Part shown: positions 8,854 through 16,811 of the stretch, one piece after another
Layout: the number at the start of each line of letters is the position of its first letter
How positions within the stretch are numbered: position 1 is the stretch's first letter
NCBI GenBank assembly: GCA_900553815.1
Contig: USEY01000024.1
Coordinates: 1 to 43,368 of the forward strand
Reading direction: 5' to 3'
DNA: 43,368 nt
From: an uncultured Bacteroides sp.
GTDB lineage: Bacteria > Bacteroidota > Bacteroidia > Bacteroidales > Bacteroidaceae
Notes under the pieces: model-generated
What the model was told of the DNA's origin: nothing
Database searches by the model: none
The model's input: only the letters and a program-made list of their open reading frames with translations
Position numbers and translations under genes: made by a program

Positions 8854-9057
8854 AACTAAAATCGGGAAGTTTGCAAGCGAAAGCCGAAGAAATTTCAGCC
8901 CGTCCACCTCTCCGCCTCCCGCTGCCCTCCTCCTCCGCCGGTACAGCCCATTCCTCGTACGTCCCCAAAATTGGTCAATTTTTCAAATCGACCTTTCCCG
9001 AAACCCACCAAAACCGCCCCAAAACCCCTATTCCTTCGTTTCCATCTGAACGAACTT

Positions 9058-9101
9058 GGTACGGACCAGGTACGAATGGGGTACGACTGAGGTACGAAGA
9101 A
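9058..9101. repeat. four tandem 11-bp units beginning GGTACG
   Basis: GGTACG starts at 9058, 9069, 9080 and 9091, exactly 11 bp apart, with five variable bases after each; a fifth degenerate unit (GGTGGA) follows at 9102. The spacing is about one helical turn, so the units would face the same side of the DNA. It lies in the 493-bp gap between the divergent membrane ORF (8812) and the esterase (9306). No protein frame is supported here. Confidence 0.7.
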
Positions 9102-9305
9102 GGTGGATTTTGGTCGATTTTTTAGATTGAGAGAAATGAGACGCCTATGCTGCCGACATATTTCGGATGCTCCAATCAAAATTCTGCCCCGGCAGCTTGC
9201 CCACCTCCCATTTTTTCCCGAATATTGTACCCCAGAAACATGCCGGCCGGCAGGAGTCCCACCGCGACATCCTGCCGCCACGTACCTTAACCCCAACAAC
9301 CTGTC

Positions 9306-10139
9306 ATGAAAATAAGAACACTCCTGGCCGGCCTCTGCATGCTGGCAACTTCAGCGGCCGTACAGGCCGCACGCGTGGACACCCTGATGGTAGCAAGTCA
9401 AGCCATGCACAAGGAAATCAAAGTAGTCTACATCATCCCCGACCGCCTGCTGGCGCCCGACGCGCAGCCCTGCCCCACCGTTTACCTGCTGCACGGCTAT
9501 GGCGGCAATGCCGGGACGTGGGTGGACATGAAACCCGAACTTGCCCGGATTGCCGACGAGAAGGGCATGCTGTTTGTCTGCCCCGACGGAAAAAACAGCT
9601 GGTACTGGGACAGCCCGCAGGACAGCACCTACCGGTATGAGACATTTGTGGGCACCGAACTGGTGAACTACACGGACAAGCGATTTGCCACGCTGCGCAC
9701 GCCCAAGGCACGCGCCATATCGGGGCTGAGCATGGGAGGCCACGGAGCACTGTGGCTGGCCATCCGCCACAAGGATACCTTCGGAGCTGCCGGCAGCATG
9801 AGCGGAGGAGTGAATATCTGCGCCTTCCCCGGCAACTGGGAAATGAAAAAGAGGCTGGGCGACTATGAAACGAACCGGGAAGTGTGGGAGGCACACACGG
9901 TCATCAACCAGGTGGACCAGCTGCAAAACGGCGACCTGGCCCTTATCATCGACTGTGGCGAGGCTGACTTTTTCCTGAAGGTGAACCAGGCTCTGCACCA
10001 GGCTTTGCTGGACCGCAAGATTGACCACGACTTCATCACCCGACCGGGCGGACACAACCGGGCCTATTGGAGCAACTCCATTGACTACCACCTGCTGTTC
10101 TTCGAAAAGTTTTTCCAGAAGGGAAAAGAAGGGAAATGA
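9306..10139 (+). CDS. secreted alpha/beta-hydrolase esterase (esterase D / feruloyl-esterase-like)
   Basis: 277 aa from ATG 9306 with a signal peptide (MKIRTLLAGLCMLATSAAVQA, cleavage after AQA). The mature part has the alpha/beta-hydrolase layout of the putative-esterase family: oxyanion loop LLHGYGGN (61-68), nucleophile elbow GLSMGGHGA with Ser142, then Asp221 (CGEADFF) and His250 (GGHNRAYW). The family includes S-formylglutathione hydrolase and carbohydrate-linked feruloyl/acetyl esterases; export points to a polysaccharide or host-glycan ester as substrate, which is inference. Monocistronic, followed by a palindromic repeat at 10404. A 7-bp-arm GC hairpin occurs near 9241 but no clear -7 box. 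Confidence 0.88.
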   Translation: MKIRTLLAGLCMLATSAAVQAARVDTLMVASQAMHKEIKVVYIIPDRLLAPDAQPCPTVYLLHGYGGNAGTWVDMKPELARIADEKGMLFVCPDGKNSWYWDSPQDSTYRYETFVGTELVNYTDKRFATLRTPKARAISGLSMGGHGALWLAIRHKDTFGAAGSMSGGVNICAFPGNWEMKKRLGDYETNREVWEAHTVINQVDQLQNGDLALIIDCGEADFFLKVNQALHQALLDRKIDHDFITRPGGHNRAYWSNSIDYHLLFFEKFFQKGKEGK

Positions 10140-10403
10140 CGACCGGACGGAAGTTAAGAAATCCGGGAAAGACATGTTCCCGCAACGGCAGCCTGACTAA
10201 TAACAAGCCTGCCGGCGACATGGTGGACGGAAGGATTTTTCCCGCGGGGAAAAGGTTTTATTATGAATATAATTATTATAGTTACAATAAAACCGCATAC
10301 CATTAAAAATAAACAACTTATCCAATCCTGCTGTGAAAGGCAGGCATATTTTCAGCAGACGTTCTGCCTGTAAAAAGACGTATCAAAACAAACTAAACTC
10401 ATC

Positions 10404-10483
10404 TTTTAGACGCGGATTGTACGGATTATGCGGATTGGTCAATAAAGGAATCCGCTCAACCCGCGTTATCCGCGTCTAAAAAA
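10404..10483. repeat. dispersed ~80-bp palindromic repeat, copy 1
   Basis: TTTAGACGCGGAT (10405) is matched by its inverse ATCCGCGTCTAAA (10468-10480), with further pairing of GCGGATT and AATCCGC inside. Read on the minus strand it closely matches copy 2 at 12258. It lies 3' of the esterase and may also act as a transcription terminator because a T-run flanks each arm. Confidence 0.8.
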
Positions 10484-10673
10484 CATGTTTTTATATCGTA
10501 AGCTCATTTTAATGCACCCCCGCCACTCAAAAGACAATCAAGGCAACGGAGCATACAAGACGGATGGGGGTGGACGCAGTGGGGTGTGCAAGACGATAGG
10601 GAAGGAAATCAACAAATTTTTCGTGCGCCTCGCATTTTTAACAAAAAAAAACAAATCACCTTATTTTTATTTA

Positions 10674-10681
10674 TAACTTTG
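10674..10681 (+). promoter_or_regulatory. -7 element for the serpin gene
   Basis: TAACTTTG fits TAnnTTTG exactly. It implies a leader of about 110 nt before the ATG at 10800. The rest of the 660-bp gap from 10140 holds the palindromic repeat and no supported gene; a 63-codon frame at 10485-10676 ends over this promoter. Confidence 0.6.
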
Positions 10682-10799
10682 TGAATCAGCAGGATTTTCA
10701 GGGTTGCATGCAGAGACAGGGGAGACAGGAAGGAAATCCGCACAGGAGGGCCAAAGCCCCCTGTACCACTACCGTTGGACAACCTAAAACAGAGAGAAT

Positions 10800-12044
10800 A
10801 TGAAAAAGTTGACCTTCGCAGGACTTGCCGTCGCAGCCTTGATGGCAGCCTGCCAGAATGAAGACACGGGCAACAGGACGCCCAATGAAACCAATGAGTT
10901 TACACCCATCGAACTGACAGAGGCCGAAACAAGAATGGCCAAACAGACGTCGGACTTTGCGTTCCGTTTCTTCCGCACAGCCGACGCAGTGCTGACATCC
11001 CTCAAGGGAAGCGAACAGTCCATCTACCTGTCGCCGCTCAGTGCCTCGTATGCACTGTCCATGGCCACCGTGGGAGCCGAAGGCCAGACCCTGCAGGAGC
11101 TGACCGAGGCACTGGGGTTCACGGGGTTCAGCGTGGATGAAATCAATGCCTATAACCAGAAACTGCTGACGGAACTGGCCGGGCAGGACAATACAACCAC
11201 CCTGAAGACAGCCAACTCTTTCTGGATGTTTGACGACTTCAGGGCGCTGGACACTTACCAGGCCATGCTGCAGGAAAGCTACGACGCCGAGGTAAGGACG
11301 CAGCCCCGCGAAACGGCCAAGGATGCCATCAACGACTGGTGCGCGGAGAAGACCAACGGACTGATACCCAAGATACTGAAGAATACGCCCGATGGGGTGG
11401 CCATGCTGATAAACGCCCTTTACTTCAAAGGCGTATGGGAAACGAAATTCAACAAGGACAACACCCGGCAGGAAGAGTTCAGATGCGAAGACGGCAGTAC
11501 GCTGACGGTGGACATGATGGCGCAGCAAGAGGGCTTCAGGTATATGAAGGACGAACGGATGGCAGCCGTCAAGCTGCCTTATGGCAACAGGGCCTTCAAC
11601 CTGTATGTACTGCTGCCCAACGAGGGCATGACGACCTCGCAGCTGATAGCCGGACTGGACCCGGCAAGCTGGGCGGAGATGCAGAATAATATGCGGATGA
11701 AAGATGTAGACCTCAAACTGCCACGGCTGAAGGTGAAAAGCGATACGAACAGTCTGGTGGAAACTCTGGAGGCCATGGGCGTGAAGAAAGCCTTCTCGCG
11801 TATAGAGGCCGAATTCGGCAAGATGAGCGACAAAAGCCTGTATATATCAAGCGTACAGCAGACAGTCAGCGTCACCATAAACGAGGAGGGCACGGAAGCG
11901 GCAGCAGTTACAAACATAGGTCTTGATTCAGCGGATAATCCTTTAGAGCCCGCAGTCTTCCACGCCAACCGGCCTTATGTATTCGTGCTGGAAGAGGAAA
12001 GCACGGGCACCGTCCTGTTTGTGGGAAAGGTGCAGAAGCCTTGA
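10800..12044 (+). CDS. serpin-family protease inhibitor lipoprotein
   Basis: 414 aa from ATG 10800. The N-terminus is a lipoprotein signal (LMAAC, Cys18), so the protein is lipid-anchored, probably on the outer membrane. The rest is a full-length serpin: helix regions with NSFWMF, LINALYFKGVWETKF (conserved NAxYFKGxW), and the hinge TINEEGTEAAA (residues 359-369), followed by the closing FHANRPYVF. The Gly-Thr-Glu-Ala-Ala-Ala hinge is that of inhibitory serpins. The reactive loop after it (VTNIGLDSADNPLEP) is a few residues longer than in antitrypsin, so P1 cannot be fixed; small and acidic residues dominate. It may protect the cell from host or competitor serine proteases (inference). Flanked by two inverted copies of the palindromic repeat. 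Confidence 0.93.
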   Translation: MKKLTFAGLAVAALMAACQNEDTGNRTPNETNEFTPIELTEAETRMAKQTSDFAFRFFRTADAVLTSLKGSEQSIYLSPLSASYALSMATVGAEGQTLQELTEALGFTGFSVDEINAYNQKLLTELAGQDNTTTLKTANSFWMFDDFRALDTYQAMLQESYDAEVRTQPRETAKDAINDWCAEKTNGLIPKILKNTPDGVAMLINALYFKGVWETKFNKDNTRQEEFRCEDGSTLTVDMMAQQEGFRYMKDERMAAVKLPYGNRAFNLYVLLPNEGMTTSQLIAGLDPASWAEMQNNMRMKDVDLKLPRLKVKSDTNSLVETLEAMGVKKAFSRIEAEFGKMSDKSLYISSVQQTVSVTINEEGTEAAAVTNIGLDSADNPLEPAVFHANRPYVFVLEEESTGTVLFVGKVQKP

Positions 12045-12257
12045 GAGAGGCAGAGGAAGAGGGCCTGCGCACCGAAGACGCGGGACAGGCCTGAACATAC
12101 ATCAAAAAATAGCTGACAAGACAAAAGACATGGCATACTGACGGCGCCACAGCGTGAGGGAGCCGCGGGCAAAGGTCGACAGACCGGTAGCGACAAGAGC
12201 GCAAGCCTGCGGAAACCTGCACTGAAAGGGCCGGCGGTATGCCATTGTCGTATTATC

Positions 12258-12336
12258 TTTCAGGCGCGGATGAAGCGGGTTGAGCGGATTTCTTTATTGA
12301 CTAATCCGCATAATCCGTACAAGCCGTGTCTGAAAA
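12258..12336. repeat. dispersed ~80-bp palindromic repeat, copy 2 (opposite orientation to copy 1)
   Basis: It starts CAGGCGCGGATGAAGCGGGT and ends in CCGTGTCTGAAA; the middle GCGGATTTCTTTATTGACTA matches the reverse complement of copy 1 almost base for base. The two copies bracket the serpin gene as inverted repeats. Confidence 0.78.
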
Positions 12337-12372
12337 AACATGTGGCTTGTAAGTCTGACCGGGCAAAAGAAA

Positions 12373-12434
12373 AATAGCCTAAACAACAAAAAATAGCCTA
12401 AACGACAAAAATAAAATAGCCTAAACGACAAAAA
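12373..12434. repeat. three imperfect direct repeats of AATAGCCTAAACGACAAAAA
   Basis: The units start at 12373, 12392 and 12415 (19 and 23 bp apart). They lie in the 702-bp gap between the serpin and the next lipoprotein, just after palindromic repeat copy 2. They could be protein-binding sites or leftover slippage repeats; three uneven units are not a CRISPR array. Confidence 0.65.
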
Positions 12435-12537
12435 AGTGTGAACTTGACAATTAGCGTATTTTTGAGGCAGAAAAATGATGGAAATTTCACTTGTTTTTGC
12501 TTCTTTTGTAAACACACTTCGACCGATATATCCAGTA

Positions 12538-12746
12538 TTTCCAAGAAACCGGAATAGTATTATCAGGCAAAATCAACATATCCGGCATTGCCGCCGGCAT
12601 ATATCAGAATAGCTATATCAACAATTGAGGAAGCGTTATGCTTGTTTTGTGGTGTCTCCACTCAAAATGCGGTGTTCCGGTTTCACGCTTCCATGTATTA
12701 TCAGGTTCTTCCAAGAAACCGGGAAGACGTAATATAACCCACAGCT
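12538..12746 (+). promoter_or_regulatory. hairpin-rich leader upstream of the 12747 lipoprotein
   Basis: The segment TTCCAAGAAACCGG occurs at 12539 and again at 12709, and TATTATCAGG at 12558 and 12696. GAAACCGGAA (12545) has its inverse TTCCGGTTTC (12675), and GGAAGCGT (12629) has its inverse ACGCTTCC (12685). The nested direct and inverted repeats end just before the ATG, so this could be a structured 5' untranslated region. A clear -7 element was not found. Confidence 0.4.
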
Positions 12747-14117
12747 ATGAAACAGTATTGGTCTTTTTTCAAATCGGGCAAGTTTGCATTTCTTGCGTTG
12801 TTCCTTGTTTCACTTACGGTCATATCGTGTGACAACGATGACAACAACAATGATTCTCCCGACCCTCCTATTGAGAAAGGTGAGATTGAGATTGCGGAAA
12901 ATGCCCAAGCGCTCAACTATTTTGATTTCATCGATCCGAGCGACGTGGAAATCCTGGATGCTGACACGACACAAATTCGTGTAAGCCAGGCATACTTGGA
13001 CAAGATAAAAACAAAAATAAACGAAGACGATGTGTTGTCTATATGGCGCAGCATTGACACAGCCCCCTTCATTCGGAAGGTATCAGCCGTATCGACAAGC
13101 GGAGAGGATGCCATCCTGACGACCACCCGGGGTACATTGGCAGACCTGATAAAGCATGGAGACTTCACGCTAAGCACGGAATTGTATGTTAACTACGCAG
13201 AGGAAAGCCTGGATAACCGTTATTCCAAAGACGGCGTTTATCATCCCAGCGGGGTTATCTTCGGCAGCACAGATGCCGATGGCGTCAATGAATATGCGAC
13301 AGCCGAAGAACTGCTGGCCCAAGAAGCTACATGGCACATCTTCAACAAGGATGGAACAACCAACTATACGTTTAATGCAGAAGATTTATCCATAGGACTG
13401 AAGGATGTAGAAACTCACACGGCCTTAGACCTGGAAATCGGCGTCAAGATTTCCTGGTTCCAGTTACGTAACTTTGACTGCTACTTCAAAGGTGAATATA
13501 AACTGGATGGGCCCATATTCGTAGAATGGGCGGTGAAGGAAAAGTCAGCGAGCAGCGACTTGGTATTGACCTATTATCCGCCTGTCATAGTTATATTCCC
13601 GATAGCAGGCCCCATCCACATTTCAGTTATGGTAATACCTACCTTGAATATGGAATGCGAAGCACATGCCAAAGGCACCATAAGCATAACCATGCCCATG
13701 ACGTTTGATTCTTCCTTCAAACTGGGTCCTACCTATGCAAAAGGCAAAGGCTGGAACTTCTATCATGAATTCGACCACTCATTTGACTGCCATGTAGACA
13801 AGACCAATGTCACTTACGCTGGCGAACTGGGTGCAAGCCTGGGCGTATATTTCAAGACGGAAGTCAATATATGCTATTGCGGAGGTCCTTTCGTCACGGT
13901 AGGCCCCTCTGTTTCGACAGAACTGGGCGCAAGCCTCGTTACAGGTTCCGACTATCAATTCAAGGTCAACACCAATGGCAAGTTTAAGCTGGGCGGTAAG
14001 GCAGGAGCCGAATTGCACATGCTGGGCTTTTCGTTGGGCAAGTGGGAAACAGAATATAACCTGGTGGAGAAAGATGTCTGGAATGAAGAATTCATAGTGG
14101 ATCTGTGGCCTAAGTAG
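12747..14117 (+). CDS. predicted lipoprotein of unknown family
   Basis: 456 aa from ATG 12747, preceded by a structured leader. Signal peptide with lipobox VISC (Cys28) followed by an acidic Asp/Asn-rich tether (DNDDNNNDSPDPP), typical of surface-exported Bacteroidales lipoproteins. Residues ~55-140 are mixed alpha/beta; from ~210 the protein is strand-rich with several Cys (CYFKGEY, MECEAH, FDCHVD, NICYCGG), Gly-Ala-rich strands (GELGASLGVYFKTEV, STELGASLVTGSDYQF) and alternating hydrophobic residues that suggest a beta-barrel or beta-sandwich. I cannot name the family. A strong terminator follows, so it is monocistronic. Confidence 0.8.
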   Translation: MKQYWSFFKSGKFAFLALFLVSLTVISCDNDDNNNDSPDPPIEKGEIEIAENAQALNYFDFIDPSDVEILDADTTQIRVSQAYLDKIKTKINEDDVLSIWRSIDTAPFIRKVSAVSTSGEDAILTTTRGTLADLIKHGDFTLSTELYVNYAEESLDNRYSKDGVYHPSGVIFGSTDADGVNEYATAEELLAQEATWHIFNKDGTTNYTFNAEDLSIGLKDVETHTALDLEIGVKISWFQLRNFDCYFKGEYKLDGPIFVEWAVKEKSASSDLVLTYYPPVIVIFPIAGPIHISVMVIPTLNMECEAHAKGTISITMPMTFDSSFKLGPTYAKGKGWNFYHEFDHSFDCHVDKTNVTYAGELGASLGVYFKTEVNICYCGGPFVTVGPSVSTELGASLVTGSDYQFKVNTNGKFKLGGKAGAELHMLGFSLGKWETEYNLVEKDVWNEEFIVDLWPK

Positions 14118-14172
14118 GGCTTTTGGCGGACAAATTCTCCGCATGATAATTGATATAATCACAAGCCGTACT

Positions 14173-14230
14173 AGTAAGGCATCCGATTGACCTATGTATG
14201 ACAGGTCAGCAGGATGCCTTACTTTTTTTA
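14173..14230 (+). terminator. rho-independent terminator after the 12747 lipoprotein
   Basis: The 12-bp arms AGTAAGGCATCC (14173) and GGATGCCTTACT (14212) pair perfectly, with an inner TGACCT/AGGTCA stem, followed by a run of Ts. Confidence 0.85.
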
Positions 14231-14376
14231 TAAATCTCAGCCTATAACAAAGGGATAAGGACAAGCCGGCTCCTTTCATGAATCGAAAAGCTTTGGTGCC
14301 TAAATGTAACCCGGCAGAGCAGAACTTGAAAACTTTGGTTTTATTTGCCTCTGCCATCACCTTTCATTATTTTGCT

Positions 14377-14384
14377 TATCTTTG
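14377..14384 (+). promoter_or_regulatory. -7 element for the Crp/Fnr-type regulator
   Basis: TATCTTTG matches TAnnTTTG and lies 20 nt before ATG 14405. It falls inside a longer upstream reading frame (from 14345), which argues against the longer start. Confidence 0.65.
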
Positions 14385-14404
14385 AGCCATCCAACCACAT
14401 TACC

Positions 14405-14977
14405 ATGACACAGTTCAACCAATTCATCCCCCACATCAATACAGGCCTGCTCAAAGAATTATGCCTGCATGAAAACAAGCAAGTGCTATTCCACAAAAAA
14501 ACATACTTCCTGCAAGAGGGAGAGGTGTCTACCCACATAGGATACGTAGAATCGGGCATATTCAAATACACAACTTACAACCGGAGCGAAGGGCGAGAGT
14601 ACAATGTAGGCATTGTCTTCCCCGGTGAGTTCATTGCCGACTATCCGTCGTGCCTGTATGGAATGCCTTCTGAGGTCAACATCCAGGCACTTACTCCCTG
14701 TCGCGTATATCTTTGTCCGGCCGACAGACTGAACCAATTGTATGAGACAGACATGGAGCACCAACAGATGGGGCGCATCACGATGGAGCAACTGTTCCTT
14801 GACGTATCTACCCGCTATCTCGACATGTTTCGCCTGACTCCCGAAGAACGCTACCGCAAGCTGCTGGCCCGCTGCCCCGATGTCCTGCAACTAATACCTG
14901 TCAAGGAGATTGCCTCCTACCTGCACATCACCCCCATACACCTGAGCCGGATAAGGCGCAAACTTGTGATGGAATAA
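14405..14977 (+). CDS. Crp/Fnr-family transcriptional regulator
   Basis: 190 aa from ATG 14405. Residues ~20-115 form the cyclic-nucleotide-binding-like beta roll (KTYFLQEGEVSTHIGYVESGIFKY, then NVGIVFPGEFIADYPS), followed by a long dimerisation helix and a C-terminal helix-turn-helix (VKEIASYLHITPIHLSRIRRKL). There are no Fnr-type cysteines near the N-terminus, and the exact cAMP-contact Arg/Ser set is not evident, so the ligand is unknown; many Bacteroidales members act without cAMP. It precedes, in the same direction, a SecD-head protein gene whose promoter cassette is repeated later, so it is a candidate regulator of that pair (inference). Confidence 0.88.
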   Translation: MTQFNQFIPHINTGLLKELCLHENKQVLFHKKTYFLQEGEVSTHIGYVESGIFKYTTYNRSEGREYNVGIVFPGEFIADYPSCLYGMPSEVNIQALTPCRVYLCPADRLNQLYETDMEHQQMGRITMEQLFLDVSTRYLDMFRLTPEERYRKLLARCPDVLQLIPVKEIASYLHITPIHLSRIRRKLVME

Positions 14978-14980
14978 GGC

Positions 14981-15042
14981 ATAAACATAGGTTTAGAATT
15001 TCACGGTCCTATTGGAATTCTGAACCGGAATACATAGTTTTG
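14981..15042 (+). promoter_or_regulatory. promoter cassette A, shared with 16711-16772
   Basis: ATAAACATAGG at 14981, TTGGAA at 15012 and the -7 box TAGTTTTG at 15035 occur at the same relative spacing as in cassette B (54 bp from the first element to the last, 23 bp from TTGG to TAG). TTGG would be the -33 element. It drives the 15070 gene. Confidence 0.65.
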
Positions 15043-15069
15043 CCACATTAACCAAGTTATCAAACAATT

Positions 15070-15909
15070 ATGCGAAAAAGAATTTGGGCAGGCATGCTGC
15101 TGGCAGGATGGATGGCCACACTGCCGGCATGGGGGCAGGAAACCGGAAGGAAAGACGGCTGGTATCATGTTACAGAGGGAAAGAATGACAGTCTGGAGGC
15201 CATGCCCTTCATCGGGCTGGACGACATTGCCGCATTGCAGCCGGACAAGGATGGCAACGGGCGATACGTCATACTGGGGCAGGTAAAAGAGGAGAAAACG
15301 GACACATGGGCCGACGAGAGTGAAAAGGCCATAGGTCGGAAGATAGCGTTTGTGTTCAACGACAGTGTACTGACGGCGCCGATGGTGAATGCACGCATCG
15401 CAAGCGGACGTTTCCTGATAACCGGACCGGACAGCAAGGGACTGGAAGCCATATACCGGCGCATCATGCAAAAGATGGAACCCTCACAGATTGATCTGGC
15501 CCGAGAGGACAGCCTGCGCCGGGCTACCGAGCAGCGGTTGTGGCAGGAAGCCCGGCAGTACAGGGCTACCCTGACCGACACAACTTATCTGGACACACGC
15601 GGACCGATGTCGCTGGCCGCCCTCGATGCCTGGACAGGCAACGGGTTCAATCCCGACTATGCCTTCAACCAGGTGGTCTACCTGGCTGCCCTGGAAAGGG
15701 CACAAAAGCGGCTGACCCCGAAGGACGGGAAGCTGATGCCTGCCTTTGGCTCGGCACGCGACCTGCACATCAGCGAGGGGCTGTACCGATTCATTCTGGA
15801 CACCCTGAAGCAGTGGAACGGGATGCTGGAAAGCGGGAAGTTTGAGATTGTGGAAGTAGGAGGATGCTATGCGGTAGCACCGAAGAAGCGCGACGGAGCA
15901 GCGGAATAG
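15070..15909 (+). CDS. secreted protein with SecD-like P1-head domain (paralogue A)
   Basis: 279 aa from ATG 15070 with a signal peptide (MRKRIWAGMLLAGWMATLPAWGQ). Residues ~85-135 (EKAIGRKIAFVFNDSVLTAP, then MVNARIASGRFLITG) match the P1 head subdomain of SecD, the periplasmic part of the SecDF translocation motor (compare V.SAP.I…I..G.A.ITG). No transmembrane segments follow, so this is a free periplasmic head, not SecD. The C-terminal half is helical and unassigned. A paralogue with the same N-terminal half is at 16812 and shares its promoter layout; lspA lies between them. Role unknown; a part in handling exported proteins or lipoproteins is a guess from domain and neighbours. Confidence 0.78.
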   Translation: MRKRIWAGMLLAGWMATLPAWGQETGRKDGWYHVTEGKNDSLEAMPFIGLDDIAALQPDKDGNGRYVILGQVKEEKTDTWADESEKAIGRKIAFVFNDSVLTAPMVNARIASGRFLITGPDSKGLEAIYRRIMQKMEPSQIDLAREDSLRRATEQRLWQEARQYRATLTDTTYLDTRGPMSLAALDAWTGNGFNPDYAFNQVVYLAALERAQKRLTPKDGKLMPAFGSARDLHISEGLYRFILDTLKQWNGMLESGKFEIVEVGGCYAVAPKKRDGAAE

Positions 15910-15987
15910 TCTGCCGGCGGAGGTGAAGTTGGCACATTGCGCTGTGGGTCAAGGTTGCTTTTATTCGCATATATCAGGGATTTTCCG

Positions 15988-15995
15988 TAAGTTTG
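15988..15995 (+). promoter_or_regulatory. -7 element for lspA
   Basis: TAAGTTTG fits TAnnTTTG and is 23 nt upstream of ATG 16019. It lies inside a longer open frame starting at 15923, which favours the 16019 start. Confidence 0.6.
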
Positions 15996-16018
15996 CCCGC
16001 AAAATCAAAACATTGCTT

Positions 16019-16666
16019 ATGAACACAGACAACAAACAACGCCTGCTATGGATGTCGGTGGGCATCATAGTAGTCACCATCGTGTTGGACCAGATTATCA
16101 AGATAGCCGTGAAGACCAACATGTACTACGGCGAAAGCATCCGCATCACCGACTGGTTCTACATAGCCTTCATCGAGAACAAGGGAATGGCTTTCGGCAT
16201 GCAGGTCATGCCCAAGGCCGTGCAGACGCTGGCGCGACTGGTGTTCTCGGGCTTCATCGTCTGGTACATCCTGCTGCTCGTCAGGGCCAACTTCAAGAAA
16301 GGCTACATTGCCTGCGTGTCGCTGATTTTCGCAGGGGCGGTGGGCAACATCATCGACAGCATCTTCTACGGTGTCCTGTTCTCGGAAAGCACGCGCACCA
16401 GCATTGCCACGCTGGTGCCCCTGGGCGAGGGCTATGCCGGCTGGCTGTATGGCAAGGTGGTGGACATGTTCTACTTCCCGCTGTTCGAGTTCAACTGGCC
16501 GTCGTGGATGCCTTTTGTGGGCGGCGAGCACTTCATCTTCTTCAGCCCAGTCTTCAACCTGGCCGATGCGGCCATCAGCTGCGGCACGATAGCCATCCTG
16601 CTGTTCTACTCGCACAGCTTCGGCAAGAGCTTTGCCCTGTTCAAGAAAGACGGACAAGCGAAGTAA
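16019..16666 (+). CDS. lspA: lipoprotein signal peptidase (signal peptidase II)
   Basis: LspA cleaves the signal peptide of prolipoproteins after lipidation, in the inner membrane. 215 aa from ATG 16019, slightly longer than the usual ~160-200, as in other Bacteroidetes. Four hydrophobic helices are visible, with the aspartyl-protease motifs GNIIDS (D113) and FNLADAAIS (D183) and the conserved early DQIIK and NKGMAFG. The extra length is a loop between helices 3 and 4 (GVLFSESTRTSIATLVPLG…). In relatives lspA usually follows dksA-like and ileS genes; here it sits between two SecD-head paralogues and has its own -7 element. The many lipoproteins in this window are substrates of this enzyme. 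Confidence 0.95.
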   Translation: MNTDNKQRLLWMSVGIIVVTIVLDQIIKIAVKTNMYYGESIRITDWFYIAFIENKGMAFGMQVMPKAVQTLARLVFSGFIVWYILLLVRANFKKGYIACVSLIFAGAVGNIIDSIFYGVLFSESTRTSIATLVPLGEGYAGWLYGKVVDMFYFPLFEFNWPSWMPFVGGEHFIFFSPVFNLADAAISCGTIAILLFYSHSFGKSFALFKKDGQAK

Positions 16667-16710
16667 GCACGGCAGGCAACAACTTCGCCCCTCTCTTCTG
16701 CCTCCCAACG

Positions 16711-16772
16711 ATAAACATAGGTTAAGAAATGCAGCCTCCGGTTGGAAATACCGGCAGAGATTCATAGTTTTG
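16711..16772 (+). promoter_or_regulatory. promoter cassette B, shared with 14981-15042
   Basis: ATAAACATAGG at 16711, TTGGAA at 16742 and TAGTTTTG at 16765 repeat the order and exact spacing of cassette A, while the bases between have diverged. An inverted pair CCGGT/ACCGG (16738/16750) surrounds the TTGGAA in this copy. Confidence 0.65.
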
Positions 16773-16811
16773 TGGCTTTCAATGTCATAACCCCTAAAAG
16801 AAGAAAAGCCT

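Noticed and set aside
9351..10175. 274-codon minus-strand frame
   Set aside because: Antisense to the esterase, which has a full catalytic triad and signal peptide.
10485..10676. 63-codon frame before the serpin
   Set aside because: It ends over the serpin -7 box and has no signs of coding.
12373..12434. Short CRISPR array
   Set aside because: Only three imperfect units with uneven, A-rich spacers and no cas genes in the window.
15070..15909. SecD itself
   Set aside because: Only the P1-head-like module is present; there are no membrane helices and no SecF part.
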